Assembly: GCA_964370635.1 (NCBI GenBank)
Contig: CAYJJU010000003.1
Coordinates: 1-64,000, forward strand
Direction: 5' to 3'
Source of the DNA: SIG603 sp964370635
GTDB lineage: Bacteria; Bacillota; Clostridia; Oscillospirales; Acutalibacteraceae
DNA: 64,000 nt
Of the stretch, positions 26,334 through 35,043 are shown in pieces. Position 1 is the stretch's first letter. Each line of letters begins with the position of its first letter. The translations under genes were made by a program, and so were the position numbers. The notes under the pieces are model-generated. The model worked only from the letters and a program-made list of their open reading frames with translations. It searched no databases and was not told the origin of the DNA.

Positions 26334-26948
26334 TTATTTAGCTTTAGTTGTAGTCTTTTTTGCAGCTGTTTTTGTAGCTGTTTTTGTTGCAGTCTTAGCA
26401 GCTGGTTTTGTTGCAGTTTTTGCTTTTGGTGCAGGTTTAGCCGCTTCTTTTGCTTTTGGCTCTTCTGCCTTTGCTGTAACCACTTTCTTTTTGGTGACTG
26501 TTTTTTTCACAGGCACGGGATATTCAGTGATTTTCCATTCTTGATTATCTCCGCCTACTTCGTCCCATACTTGAATAACAGCGCCGTCGTCGTCGGTTAA
26601 ATCTTTAATGTCTAAAACCTTTTGGTTATAAACATTTTTTATTATTTTATATCCTCTTGAAGCTGTTTTTAGTTCCCAGTTTTGAGTGCTTGACTCTACG
26701 TTTTCCCAAACTTGAACCAGTGTACCGTTTTCTTCACCTAAGGCGACAAGGTCTAAAACCATGTTGTTTGCCTTATTTATTATTTTAAAAACATTGCCTT
26801 CAACTTTTTCGGTTATCCAAAGTTCGTTGTCTGTGTAATTAACACTTGCTTGCTCTACCGCACCCAGTGCAGATGTGTGCAAAACTTTGCCAGTTCTCTT
26901 GTTTGTAATCAAATATGTTTTTACTTTTGCTGCCGCCTTTGTTGCCAT
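26334..26948 (-). CDS. RICIN-domain protein with a histone H1-like Lys/Ala tail
   Basis: The 204-residue protein has a RICIN-type beta-trefoil region (about 10-140) with repeated hydrophobic-Q-x-W motifs (VWENVESSTQNW, VWDEVGGDNQEW). A tail (about 141-204) made almost only of Lys, Ala, Thr and Pro (KTATKTATKTAAKK) follows and would be strongly basic. No signal peptide or membrane segment is present, so it should be cytoplasmic. RICIN domains usually bind sugars; the tail resembles bacterial H1-like DNA-binding proteins. Function is unknown. It is monocistronic, with an A/T-rich region upstream. Confidence 0.8.
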   Translation of the reverse strand: MATKAAAKVKTYLITNKRTGKVLHTSALGAVEQASVNYTDNELWITEKVEGNVFKIINKANNMVLDLVALGEENGTLVQVWENVESSTQNWELKTASRGYKIIKNVYNQKVLDIKDLTDDDGAVIQVWDEVGGDNQEWKITEYPVPVKKTVTKKKVVTAKAEEPKAKEAAKPAPKAKTATKPAAKTATKTATKTAAKKTTTKAK

Positions 26949-27277
26949 TAGTGTTTCGCTCCTTTTAAATTAAAATTTTTTGTGTATTATCATAGATAAA
27001 TTTTAGTATCTTTTAGTTAAAATGTCAAATTAAATTCTTTTCCTTTTTTGATTGTTTTTTTATCATATTTTACATATTTTGCCTTTTTAGAAGGAATTTA
27101 TTCTGTTTTTAAGAAATTTTCACCCTTTTCATTAGGTAAAGTGTATAAAAATATTCTTTTTTATGAACAAAATTTTTACTTGAAATTTCATTTATAGATG
27201 AAAATTAATAAATATTTACTTAACTTTTACTCGTCGTTGTAGTATAATTAGCTTATTATTTTTTGGAGGTGTAAATT
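26949..27277. other. A/T-rich intergenic region, two divergent promoters expected
   Basis: About 330 bases, very A/T-rich, between the divergent RICIN and P-type ATPase genes. The only clear signal is the ATPase promoter at 27220-27248. There is no convincing small gene or RNA. Confidence 0.6.
27220..27248 (+). promoter_or_regulatory. Promoter of the P-type ATPase gene
   Basis: TTAACT (27220-27225) and a perfect TATAAT (27243-27248) are separated by 17 bases, 30 bases before the start codon, which is preceded by GGAGG. Confidence 0.6.
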
Positions 27278-29671
27278 TTGACGGAAAATCTCGAGGCACA
27301 TAAAATTAAATCGGTTAATGTAAAAAGATTTACGCCTGATATAAAAAACGGTCTAAATAAAGACCAAATTGATGAAAGAATAAGTCAGGGGCTTGTAAAT
27401 TATGATAAGGGAGTAAAAACAAAATCTGAAAAGCAGATTATTTTTGAAAATACCTTTACTTTTTTTAATACTATAAATATTATACTTGCAATTTTAGTAT
27501 TGCTGGTGGGCTCGTATAGAAATATCCTTTTTATGGGCGTAATAATAAGCAATGCGGCGATAGGCTCGTTTCAGGGCATACGCTCTAAAAGGGCCATAGA
27601 TAAACTTTCCTTAATTTCCGCACCAAAGGCGCATGTGGTAAGAGATGCCAAGGTCTTAGAAATTGCTGTAAATGAAATAGTCTTAGACGATATACTATAT
27701 TTAAAGGCCGGAAATCAAGTCTGTGCAGACTGCGTGGTTTGGGATACTCCGGTTGAAGTCAATGAATCGCTCTTGACGGGCGAGGCGGATACAATTACAA
27801 AAAATGTCGGAGACTTGCTTTTGTCGGGCAGTTTTATAGTAAGTGGCTCTTGCCATGCAAGGGTAGAGAATGTTGGCGAAGAAAATTATGCAACAAAAAT
27901 TGCAAGTCAGGCAAAATATGAAAAAGAGCAAAACTCGGCAATAATGCGCTCCTTAAACCTTATAGTAAAATTCATAGGATTTAGCATAATTCCGGTGGGG
28001 CTTATTCTGTTTTCTAAACAGTATTTTTTAATTGCCGACTCGCTTCAAAATTCCGTGGTCAGCACGGTGGCAGCACTCATAGGCATGATACCCGAGGGGC
28101 TTGTGCTTTTGACCTCGGTTGTGTTTGCGGTTACGGTAATACGTCTTGCCACACACAAAACCTTGGTAAAAGAGCTCTACTGCTCTGAAACCCTAGCTAG
28201 AGTAGATGTCTTGTGTCTTGACAAAACCGGCACAATAACACAGGGCAGTATGCAAGTAGATAAGCTTATAGAGATGAATGGCTTTACAGAAGGTGACATC
28301 AAGGACGCCTTAAATCATTTGTGCTGTGCCTTAGACGATAACAACCCCACATTTGATGCGATATCAGAAAAATATAAGACGAATATTTCAGACGAAATAA
28401 AAAATATAATTCCTTTTTCCTCACAAAGAAAATGGAGCGGTGCCACTTTTTCTGAGCTTGGCAGTCTTGTAATGGGTGCCGGAGAATTTGTTTTTCACGA
28501 TACAATTCAAAAGTATAAAAGCCTTATAAACCCGTACGTTAAAAACGGGCAAAGGGTCTTGGTGGTGGCAAAGTCGCAAGACGATTTTGATGAGAAAAAC
28601 TTGCCTAAAGATTTACAGCTTATGGGCTTTGTGATTTTAAGCGACATGATAAGGCCTGAGGCAAAACAAACTTTGAATTATTTTGCAGGGCAAGGCGTGG
28701 GACTTAAAATAATTTCGGGCGACAATGCCGTGGCGGTTGCAAATATTGCAAAGCGTGCAGGGCTTGAAGATGCGCACAGATATATAGACTGCTCCACCTT
28801 AGACGACGACGCAGACTATGAAGAAGTTGTGGAAAACCACAGCGTTTTTGGCAGGGTAACGCCTCACCAAAAGCTTGAGTTTATTAAGGCATTAAAAAGA
28901 AAAGGCCACACGGTTGCCATGACGGGCGACGGAGTAAACGACGTTTTGGCTCTCAAGGAAGCCGATTGTAGCATAGCAATGGCGTCGGGCTCTGATGCCG
29001 CAAGAACGGTGTCGGACCTAGTTTTATTAGATTCAAACTTTGCCTCTATGCCCGTTGTTGTGCGAGAGGGCAGGCGCTCTATTAACAATTTACAGCGCTC
29101 GGCAACACTGTTTTTGTCAAAAACAATTTACTCGGTATTCATGGCGCTCATCTTCGTGTTTTTGTCCATGCCCTACCCATTTCAGCCGATACACCTCACC
29201 CTTATAAGCACTTTGACCATAGGAATACCCTCGTTTTTGCTGGCACTAGAACCTAACAAGGCTCGTGTAAAGGGGAACTTTTTGGTAGGCGTAATAGAAA
29301 AATCATTGCCGGCAGGGCTTAGCACGGTGTTTAATATAGTATTTTTGCTGATATTTAGAAATAGCATGGGGCTTACAAACGAGCAGTTTTCAACCCTTTG
29401 CGTAATTGCCACGACTATAACCGCAATTATTTTGATGATAAGGGTGTGTTTTCCGTTTAGCATAATGCGCTCTGCCTTAGTAATATTTTTGAGTGCGTGT
29501 TTTGTCATAGCCCTAATTTATTTTAGCGATTTATTTTTCTTAGTTCCACTGAATATATCCATGGTAATAATACTTATACCGATTATAATTTTTTCGTGTG
29601 TAAGCGTCACGGCACTCACCCATTTAATACAAACCCCATTCATAAAAAACAGACTAAAAAAATTCAAATAA
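27278..29671 (+). CDS. CtpE-like cation-transporting P-type ATPase
   Basis: This 797-residue membrane pump couples ATP hydrolysis to cation transport. The actuator motif is LLTGEAD (about 165-171), the phosphorylation site DKTGTIT (Asp315) and the hinge MTGDGVNDVLALKEAD. The membrane motif MIPEGLVLLTS (270-280) matches mycobacterial CtpE, linked to calcium uptake, more than metal-exporting P1B pumps; no metal-binding N-terminal domain is present. It starts with TTG after GGAGG. Likely a Ca2+ transporter, but the ion is inferred. Confidence 0.88.
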   Translation: MTENLEAHKIKSVNVKRFTPDIKNGLNKDQIDERISQGLVNYDKGVKTKSEKQIIFENTFTFFNTINIILAILVLLVGSYRNILFMGVIISNAAIGSFQGIRSKRAIDKLSLISAPKAHVVRDAKVLEIAVNEIVLDDILYLKAGNQVCADCVVWDTPVEVNESLLTGEADTITKNVGDLLLSGSFIVSGSCHARVENVGEENYATKIASQAKYEKEQNSAIMRSLNLIVKFIGFSIIPVGLILFSKQYFLIADSLQNSVVSTVAALIGMIPEGLVLLTSVVFAVTVIRLATHKTLVKELYCSETLARVDVLCLDKTGTITQGSMQVDKLIEMNGFTEGDIKDALNHLCCALDDNNPTFDAISEKYKTNISDEIKNIIPFSSQRKWSGATFSELGSLVMGAGEFVFHDTIQKYKSLINPYVKNGQRVLVVAKSQDDFDEKNLPKDLQLMGFVILSDMIRPEAKQTLNYFAGQGVGLKIISGDNAVAVANIAKRAGLEDAHRYIDCSTLDDDADYEEVVENHSVFGRVTPHQKLEFIKALKRKGHTVAMTGDGVNDVLALKEADCSIAMASGSDAARTVSDLVLLDSNFASMPVVVREGRRSINNLQRSATLFLSKTIYSVFMALIFVFLSMPYPFQPIHLTLISTLTIGIPSFLLALEPNKARVKGNFLVGVIEKSLPAGLSTVFNIVFLLIFRNSMGLTNEQFSTLCVIATTITAIILMIRVCFPFSIMRSALVIFLSACFVIALIYFSDLFFLVPLNISMVIILIPIIIFSCVSVTALTHLIQTPFIKNRLKKFK

Positions 29672-29701
29672 AACATTTGTTCGATTTTTTGATGAAAAGC
29701 A

Positions 29702-29730
29702 TTGCAATTTTAACTTAGACAAAGTATAAT
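29702..29730 (+). promoter_or_regulatory. recA promoter
   Basis: TTGCAA (29702-29707) and TATAAT (29725-29730) are 17 bases apart. No clear LexA palindrome overlaps it. Confidence 0.65.
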
Positions 29731-29735
29731 GGCTA

Positions 29736-29822
29736 ATGAATAGTTAATAATGAATAGTTAATAATTAATAATTAATAACTAATAACTAATAACTATTAAC
29801 TATTAACTAACAATTATTAATT
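29736..29822. repeat. Heptamer-armed inverted repeat between the recA promoter and gene
   Basis: Units of the AGTTAAT/ATTAATA type on the left face CTATTAA/CTAATAA units on the right, giving a long A/T-only imperfect hairpin in the recA leader. It has no central CGCAAGCG core, unlike the longer copies. Confidence 0.65.
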
Positions 29823-29840
29823 ATCAAACAGGAGGTTATT

Positions 29841-30950
29841 ATGGCGGACGATAATAGATCAAAGGCGCTGGAAACGGCACTTAGTGCAATAAAAAAATCT
29901 TATGGTGAGGGCGCAATTATGCGACTTGGCCAACATAGCTCTTTAAATGTAGAAGCGGTTTCTACAGGTTCACTTTCCTTAGACCTAGCCTTAGGCGTGG
30001 GAGGACTTCCAAGGGGAAGAATTATAGAGGTTTATGGCCCTGAATCATCGGGTAAAACCACCCTGGCACTACACTGCATAGCAGAGGGGCAAAAAAACGG
30101 CAATGCGGCCTTCATAGACGTTGAGCACGCACTTGACCCTGTCTATGCCGCCGCTTTGGGCGTAGATGTTGAATCGCTACTCGTCTCACAACCCGACACA
30201 GGCGAGCAGGCGTTGGAAATTACCGAGGCTTTGGTGCGCTCGGGCGCTATAGATGTAATAGTTGTAGACTCCGTTGCGGCACTTGTTCCAAGGGCTGAAA
30301 TCGAGGGCGAAATGGGTGATGCCCACGTAGGTCTTCAAGCAAGACTTATGTCTCAGGCTTTAAGAAAACTTGCAGGCGCAATTTCAAAATCAAACTGCGT
30401 TGCAATTTTTATTAACCAACTTCGTGAAAAAGTCGGCGTTGTTTATGGTAATCCCGAGGTTACCCCCGGCGGCCGTGCACTTAAATTCTATTCATCTGTC
30501 AGACTTGAGATAAGAAGAATAGAGGCGCTTAAAAACGGCACAGAGCTTATAGGCTCAAGAACAAGGGCGAAAGTTGTAAAAAATAAGACGGCTCCTCCTT
30601 TTAGAGAGGCCGAATTTGATATAATGTATGGCAGAGGAATTTCAAGAGTTGGCGAGCTTATCGACATAGCGGTAAAACTCGACATAGTCGCAAAAAGCGG
30701 TGCATGGTTCTCGTATGAGGGTCAAAGACTTGGACAAGGCAGAGATAATTCAAAGAAATTTATAGAGGAAAATCCCGACATTTATGCAGAAATTGAAACA
30801 AAGGTCAAGGAAAATTCCGATAAACTCTATGCAAAAACTGCGCCAAAGCCTACACCTGCAGCTACACCTGTTGCGGTCGAAGTTGCTCCGGCACCCACAG
30901 GGAAAAGAAAATCTGTCAAGGCAGACATAGACATTAAAGTCGACGACTAA
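29841..30950 (+). CDS. recA: Recombinase A
   Basis: RecA forms filaments on single-stranded DNA for recombination and SOS induction. The 369-residue protein has the Walker A motif GPESSGKTT, the signature ALRKLAGAISKSNC, Walker B VIVVDSVAALVPRAE, and a variable Pro/Ala/acidic tail. AGGAGG precedes the ATG. Its last base is the first base of recX, so the two are coupled. Confidence 0.99.
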   Translation: MADDNRSKALETALSAIKKSYGEGAIMRLGQHSSLNVEAVSTGSLSLDLALGVGGLPRGRIIEVYGPESSGKTTLALHCIAEGQKNGNAAFIDVEHALDPVYAAALGVDVESLLVSQPDTGEQALEITEALVRSGAIDVIVVDSVAALVPRAEIEGEMGDAHVGLQARLMSQALRKLAGAISKSNCVAIFINQLREKVGVVYGNPEVTPGGRALKFYSSVRLEIRRIEALKNGTELIGSRTRAKVVKNKTAPPFREAEFDIMYGRGISRVGELIDIAVKLDIVAKSGAWFSYEGQRLGQGRDNSKKFIEENPDIYAEIETKVKENSDKLYAKTAPKPTPAATPVAVEVAPAPTGKRKSVKADIDIKVDD

Positions 30951-31543
30951 TGACTATTACCGACATAAGACCCATTAGAAAGGGTTTAAATAACATATAC
31001 ATAGACGGCGAGGCGGCTGTAAAGCTCGATAAAGAAATTTGCCTTATAAATCATTTGAAAATAGGGCAAAAGCTAAGCGATGAAGAACTTTTAGGGCTTA
31101 TAAAACAGTCTGAGCTTCGCCGTGCAAAGGAAAAGGCGCTTTATATCTTAAGTGGGCGAAATCACTCAAAAAAAGAGCTTATAGACAAAATCTCTCGCAC
31201 TACCGACCGAGAAGCCGCAAAAGAAGCCTGTGAGCAAATGGAAAACTTAGGCCTTGTAGACGATGATGTTTTTGCCAAAATGTATGCAAAAGAGTTGTTT
31301 ATAAGGAAAAAGTACGGCAAAATAAGGGTAAGGCAAGAAATGCGACTAAAAGGCATAGACAAAGAGCTTATAAGCGAAATTTTGGAAGAGTACGAAGAAG
31401 ACCCGTCTGAAAAAATTTTGGAAATTCTAGAGAAGAAGTATCCAAGATATAAAGAAGACGAAAAAATAAAAAGAAGGGCAGTAGCGGCACTTCAAAGAAT
31501 GGGATATAACTGGGAAGAAATAAGGAGAGCGGTGGAGAGCTGA
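30950..31543 (+). CDS. recX: RecX regulatory protein
   Basis: RecX binds RecA filaments and limits RecA activity. The 197-residue protein has the three-helix repeats of the family: LYILSGRNHSKKELIDKI, EQMENLGLVDDDVFAKMYAKEL and MRLKGIDKELISEIL. The start overlaps the recA stop by one base (TAATG), a known gene pair. Confidence 0.95.
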   Translation: MTITDIRPIRKGLNNIYIDGEAAVKLDKEICLINHLKIGQKLSDEELLGLIKQSELRRAKEKALYILSGRNHSKKELIDKISRTTDREAAKEACEQMENLGLVDDDVFAKMYAKELFIRKKYGKIRVRQEMRLKGIDKELISEILEEYEEDPSEKILEILEKKYPRYKEDEKIKRRAVAALQRMGYNWEEIRRAVES

Positions 31544-31572
31544 AAATTGTAATGAACGCATTTTATGTGTTT

Positions 31573-31766
31573 AAGTGAAGAGTGAAGAGTTAAAAGTGAA
31601 GAGTGGTAGAGAAATGCTTCGCATTTTTTGATTATATTTTTTAGCCTCTCTAGCTTCTAAACTTCTATATGCTGAAATATTTCACATGTTTTGATTTATT
31701 TATTCAAAAATCCGCAGGATTTTTCACCAAAACTTTTCACTCTTCATTTTTCACTTTTCACTCAAA
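31573..31766. repeat. Heptamer-armed intergenic repeat, copy D
   Basis: The left arm has AGTGAAG units, the centre has AATGCTTCGCATTTTTTGATTATAT and TCAAAAATCCGCAGGATTTTTCACC, and the right arm has CTTTTCACT units. An extra insert of about 60 bases (around 31640-31700) lengthens the middle. It ends 6 bases before the MazG-like start codon, leaving no room for a normal ribosome binding site. Confidence 0.8.
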
Positions 31767-31771
31767 TAACT

Positions 31772-32143
31772 ATGAAAGATTTAAATTTTACCGAGATGTT
31801 TGATATGCAGAAAAAGCTGTTAGCTCTTAACCCAAAATGGGAGGGCTTTGAGCCTAAATATGCCAGAAACAGAATATTGTGGCTTGTGGAAGAACTCGGC
31901 GAAAGCATAAGCATAATAAAGAAAAAAGGCGACGATAAAATAATGAACGACCCCATAGTGCGTGAGCATTTTTGCACCGAAATGGCGGATGTTTTAATGT
32001 ATTTAAACGACGCCCTTTTATGCTATGATATAACGCCACAGGAGATTGCTACTGCATACAAAAATAAACATATTTACAATTTAGGCAGAAATTATAACGC
32101 GCAAAACAAAAAACTTTATAGTAAAAAATTAGAAACGGAGTAA
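31772..32143 (+). CDS. MazG-like nucleotide pyrophosphohydrolase
   Basis: The 123-residue all-alpha protein has the metal-binding set of the MazG/dUTPase superfamily: EELGES (helix 1) and EMADVLMYLND (helix 2). Such enzymes hydrolyse non-canonical nucleoside triphosphates. ATG at 31772 is chosen because everything upstream is repeat DNA. No Shine-Dalgarno sequence precedes it, so translation may be weak. rimO starts 4 bases after the stop. Confidence 0.82.
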   Translation: MKDLNFTEMFDMQKKLLALNPKWEGFEPKYARNRILWLVEELGESISIIKKKGDDKIMNDPIVREHFCTEMADVLMYLNDALLCYDITPQEIATAYKNKHIYNLGRNYNAQNKKLYSKKLETE

Positions 32144-32146
32144 AAC

Positions 32147-33475
32147 ATGCAAATTAAAGTGGCAATGGTGAGTCTTGGCTGTGCAAAAAATCAAGTAGAC
32201 GGCGAAATGCTTATGGCAACGCTTAAAGACAACGGCTTTGAAACGGTGCTTGACCCGGCACAGGCGGATATTGCGATAGTAAATACCTGCGGATTTATCA
32301 CAAGTGCTAAAGAGGAGTCTATAGGCGAAATTTTGGAGCTTGTAAGGCTTAAGGCAGAGGGCAAAATTAAGAAAATTGTTATAACAGGTTGCCTTGCACA
32401 AAGGTATCAAAAAGAAATAATGAGAGACATACCCGAGGCGGATGCCGTAATTGGCATAGGCGCAAACGGTGAAATTGCCACGCTTCTTTTAGAGATGATG
32501 GGCGGTCACTCTGTAGAAAGTTTTCCTGACATGTTAAGCATTCCGATGAGCGGAAAAAGAGAGCTTTCAACGCCGTCGTATTTTGCATATTTGAAAATAG
32601 CAGAGGGTTGCGACAACTGCTGTACCTACTGCGCAATACCCCTAATACGAGGAAAGTACAGAAGCCGTGAGATTGAAGATGTGCTAAGTGAAGCCAAGGA
32701 GCTCGTGAAAAACGGCGCAAAAGAGCTGGTTTTGGTGGCACAAGACACCTCACGATATGGAATAGATTTATACAAAAAATTCTCGCTTGCATCTCTTGTC
32801 AAAGAGCTATGTAAGATAGAAAATTTAAAATGGATAAGACTTTTATACTGTTATCCCGATGCAATTACGGACGAACTTTTAGACGTGATTAAAAACGAGG
32901 AAAAGGTAGTAAAATATATAGACATGCCACTTCAACATGCAAGTGGTCGCATTTTAAAACTTATGAACAGGACAGGAAGCCGTGAAGAGCTTTCAAAACT
33001 TATTTTAAAAATAAGAAAAATGATACCCGATATCACCCTAAGAACCACGTTTATAACAGGTTTTCCGGGCGAAACGGAGGAGGATTTTACCGAGCTTTGC
33101 GAGTTTATCAAGGAGCAAAAATTTGAGCATATGGGCTGTTTTGCATACTCAAGGGAAGAGGGCACTATAGCTTATGATATGGATGAGCAAATTGATGAAG
33201 ATGTAAAGCTAAGGCGTGCCGAAATTGTAACAGACACCCAGCTAAGAATTTTAGACGAGCAAAACGAGAGCCAAATCGGCAAAGTTTTTGAGGTGTTGGT
33301 CGAAGGCTTTGACAGGTATGCAGAGTGCTATTTTGGAAGAAGCTATAAAGACGCACCCGACATAGACGGAAAAATTTTCTTTGCGGCAAGCAAAAAGCCC
33401 GCCTACGGAGAGTTTGTAAACGTAGAAATAACAGAGGTCTTAGACACCGATTTAGTCGGTGTTATGATAAAATAG
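32147..33475 (+). CDS. rimO: Ribosomal protein S12 methylthiotransferase
   Basis: RimO is a radical-SAM enzyme that methylthiolates an Asp of ribosomal protein S12. The 442-residue protein has an N-terminal domain with Cys12, Cys48 and Cys82, the radical-SAM CxxxCxxC at 155-162 and a C-terminal TRAM domain. These Cys sets hold two 4Fe-4S clusters. GGAG precedes the ATG. RimO and MiaB are similar; the N-terminus (VAMVSLGCAKNQVDGE) favours RimO. Confidence 0.95.
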   Translation: MQIKVAMVSLGCAKNQVDGEMLMATLKDNGFETVLDPAQADIAIVNTCGFITSAKEESIGEILELVRLKAEGKIKKIVITGCLAQRYQKEIMRDIPEADAVIGIGANGEIATLLLEMMGGHSVESFPDMLSIPMSGKRELSTPSYFAYLKIAEGCDNCCTYCAIPLIRGKYRSREIEDVLSEAKELVKNGAKELVLVAQDTSRYGIDLYKKFSLASLVKELCKIENLKWIRLLYCYPDAITDELLDVIKNEEKVVKYIDMPLQHASGRILKLMNRTGSREELSKLILKIRKMIPDITLRTTFITGFPGETEEDFTELCEFIKEQKFEHMGCFAYSREEGTIAYDMDEQIDEDVKLRRAEIVTDTQLRILDEQNESQIGKVFEVLVEGFDRYAECYFGRSYKDAPDIDGKIFFAASKKPAYGEFVNVEITEVLDTDLVGVMIK

Positions 33476-33496
33476 AATTTTGGAGGAAAAATAAAT

Positions 33497-34651
33497 TTGA
33501 AAAAGATACTAGTATTAAGCCTTGTATGCCTTATGCTTTTAGGAAGCTTCACCGCTTGCAGCATGGGAGAGGTAGAGGTGCCGTCATCACAGCCAAGTGA
33601 GGAAGAATCTAACTCAGAAAGCACAAGCGAGGACAGCGAAGATGTAGATACAGAAAGCCAAGAGACACAGGAGTACGAGGCACTGTTTGAAAGCGATTAC
33701 TACACAGAAGATGGATATTTTAAAGATTTAGTTGCCGCAGATTACATGGAAGTTGGCGACTATTTAGGCCTTGAAATACCGGAAGATATTTTAACAGTCA
33801 CAGACGAGGTCATAGACCTTGAAGTTGAAAATTTACTTGCAAACTATACAGAAATTATGCCGGTAGAAGATGAAGAATACATTATAGTAGATGGAGACAC
33901 AGTAAACATTGATTATGTAGGCTCTATAGACGGCGTAGAATTTGAAGGCGGAAGCACAGGCGGCGCGGGAACAGACGTAACAATAGGCGTAACAAGCTAT
34001 ATCCCCGGCTTCTTAGAGCAACTTATAGGCCATAAAAAAGGCGAAAATTTTGACATAGACGTGACTTTCCCTGACGATTACGGCTCTACAGACCTTGCAG
34101 GAAAAGATGCAGTGTTTAATATAACAATTAATTCTATATCGCAAAATATCGTCCCTGAATTTACCGATGAATTTATTTCTGGTGTTTCAAGTGGAGAGTA
34201 CGAAACCACACAGGACTATATCGACGCGGTTAAGACGTCAAAATACAGGACACAAAGAGACACATATTTGAATGCTCAAATTTTAGATCTAATAACTTAT
34301 AACGAAATGCCTGCAAATTTGATAGCTTATCTTGAAGACGTGATAGAAGACCAAATTGCCCTCACGGCTAATACTTACGGCGTGACAGAAGCAGACATCG
34401 TTATGCAGTACGGTTTTACAACAGTAGAAGAGCTAATAGCCTCAGAAAGTGCAAACATTGAAGAAAGCGCAAAAAGCATCATGCTTGTACTATATATCGC
34501 CCAAGAAAATGGCATTACAGTTGAGACGGCCGACGTAGACGCATATTTCGGCTCACTAGACTGGTCTTCATACGCCACACAATACGGCGAAAACTACATG
34601 AAGAGCATAGTGCTAAACGACGCTGTTTTTGAGTTTGTTGTGAATAATTAA
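33497..34651 (+). CDS. Extracytoplasmic trigger factor-like peptidyl-prolyl isomerase lipoprotein
   Basis: The 384-residue protein has a lipoprotein signal peptide with a predicted lipidated Cys21 (SFTAC), a Ser/Glu-rich spacer (about 25-60), an FKBP-type domain (about 135-215; DTVNIDYVGSIDGVEFEGG, IPGFLEQLIGHKKGE) and a helical region like the trigger factor C-terminus. It likely folds exported proteins on the outer face of the membrane. The start is TTG after TGGAGGA. Confidence 0.88.
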   Translation: MKKILVLSLVCLMLLGSFTACSMGEVEVPSSQPSEEESNSESTSEDSEDVDTESQETQEYEALFESDYYTEDGYFKDLVAADYMEVGDYLGLEIPEDILTVTDEVIDLEVENLLANYTEIMPVEDEEYIIVDGDTVNIDYVGSIDGVEFEGGSTGGAGTDVTIGVTSYIPGFLEQLIGHKKGENFDIDVTFPDDYGSTDLAGKDAVFNITINSISQNIVPEFTDEFISGVSSGEYETTQDYIDAVKTSKYRTQRDTYLNAQILDLITYNEMPANLIAYLEDVIEDQIALTANTYGVTEADIVMQYGFTTVEELIASESANIEESAKSIMLVLYIAQENGITVETADVDAYFGSLDWSSYATQYGENYMKSIVLNDAVFEFVVNN

Positions 34652-34653
34652 AT

Positions 34654-34693
34654 AAAAAAGTCAGCCTAATTTATTTAGTAGGCTGACTTTTTT
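34654..34693 (+). terminator. Intrinsic terminator after the foldase lipoprotein gene
   Basis: An AGTCAGCCTA/TAGGCTGACT stem is flanked by A- and T-runs. It begins 3 bases after the stop codon. Confidence 0.93.
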
Positions 34694-34705
34694 GCGTCCG
34701 ATATA

Positions 34706-34737
34706 AACTCTCAACTCTCAACTCTCAACTCTCAATT
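34706..34737. repeat. Heptanucleotide tandem repeat (CTCTCAA)n
   Basis: Four tandem copies of a 7-base unit, CTCTCAA, at the 3' end of the next minus-strand gene. It is a single arm of the heptamer-repeat family with a different unit sequence. Confidence 0.8.
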
Positions 34738-34742
34738 ATAAA

Positions 34743-35039
34743 CTACCCCATTATGTAAAAAAGGGCGAAAAGTAGGGATTTGTCTGCGTTTTCCTTTGCC
34801 AAGATATTGATTAAATTAAGCAGCAAATTAAACTCGGCATCCCCTGATTTTACGTTTATTTCCTGGGAATTTCCAGTAAATAAACTTTGTGAAAACTCGG
34901 CGGGACTCCCCTCTTTTTCCCCTAAATTTATGTTTCTCGGGTCGTCTTTAAATTCGTAGTGCGGCAGTTTTGCCTTTGCGTACATCTCCCTTGTGCGCAA
35001 AATGGCATCTCTTCTCATTTTGTCAAAATTTTCAGCCAA
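34743..35039 (-). CDS. Conserved-looking small protein, third gene of an uncharacterised set
   Basis: The 98-residue protein has a charged N-terminal helix (DKMRRDAILRTREMYAKAK), a polar middle and a hydrophobic C-terminus (LLNLINILAKENADKSLLFALFYIMG). I do not recognise the family. The start is taken as TTG at 35039, since AGGAGG lies 7 bases upstream; a longer form from the in-frame ATG at 35057 would contain that site. It follows the Gly-rich gene by 4 bases. Confidence 0.65.
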   Translation of the reverse strand: MAENFDKMRRDAILRTREMYAKAKLPHYEFKDDPRNINLGEKEGSPAEFSQSLFTGNSQEINVKSGDAEFNLLLNLINILAKENADKSLLFALFYIMG

Positions 35040-35043
35040 ATTT

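Noticed and set aside
29672..29735. LexA box upstream of recA
   Set aside because: Only a half-site-like GTTCG is seen; no palindrome overlaps the promoter.
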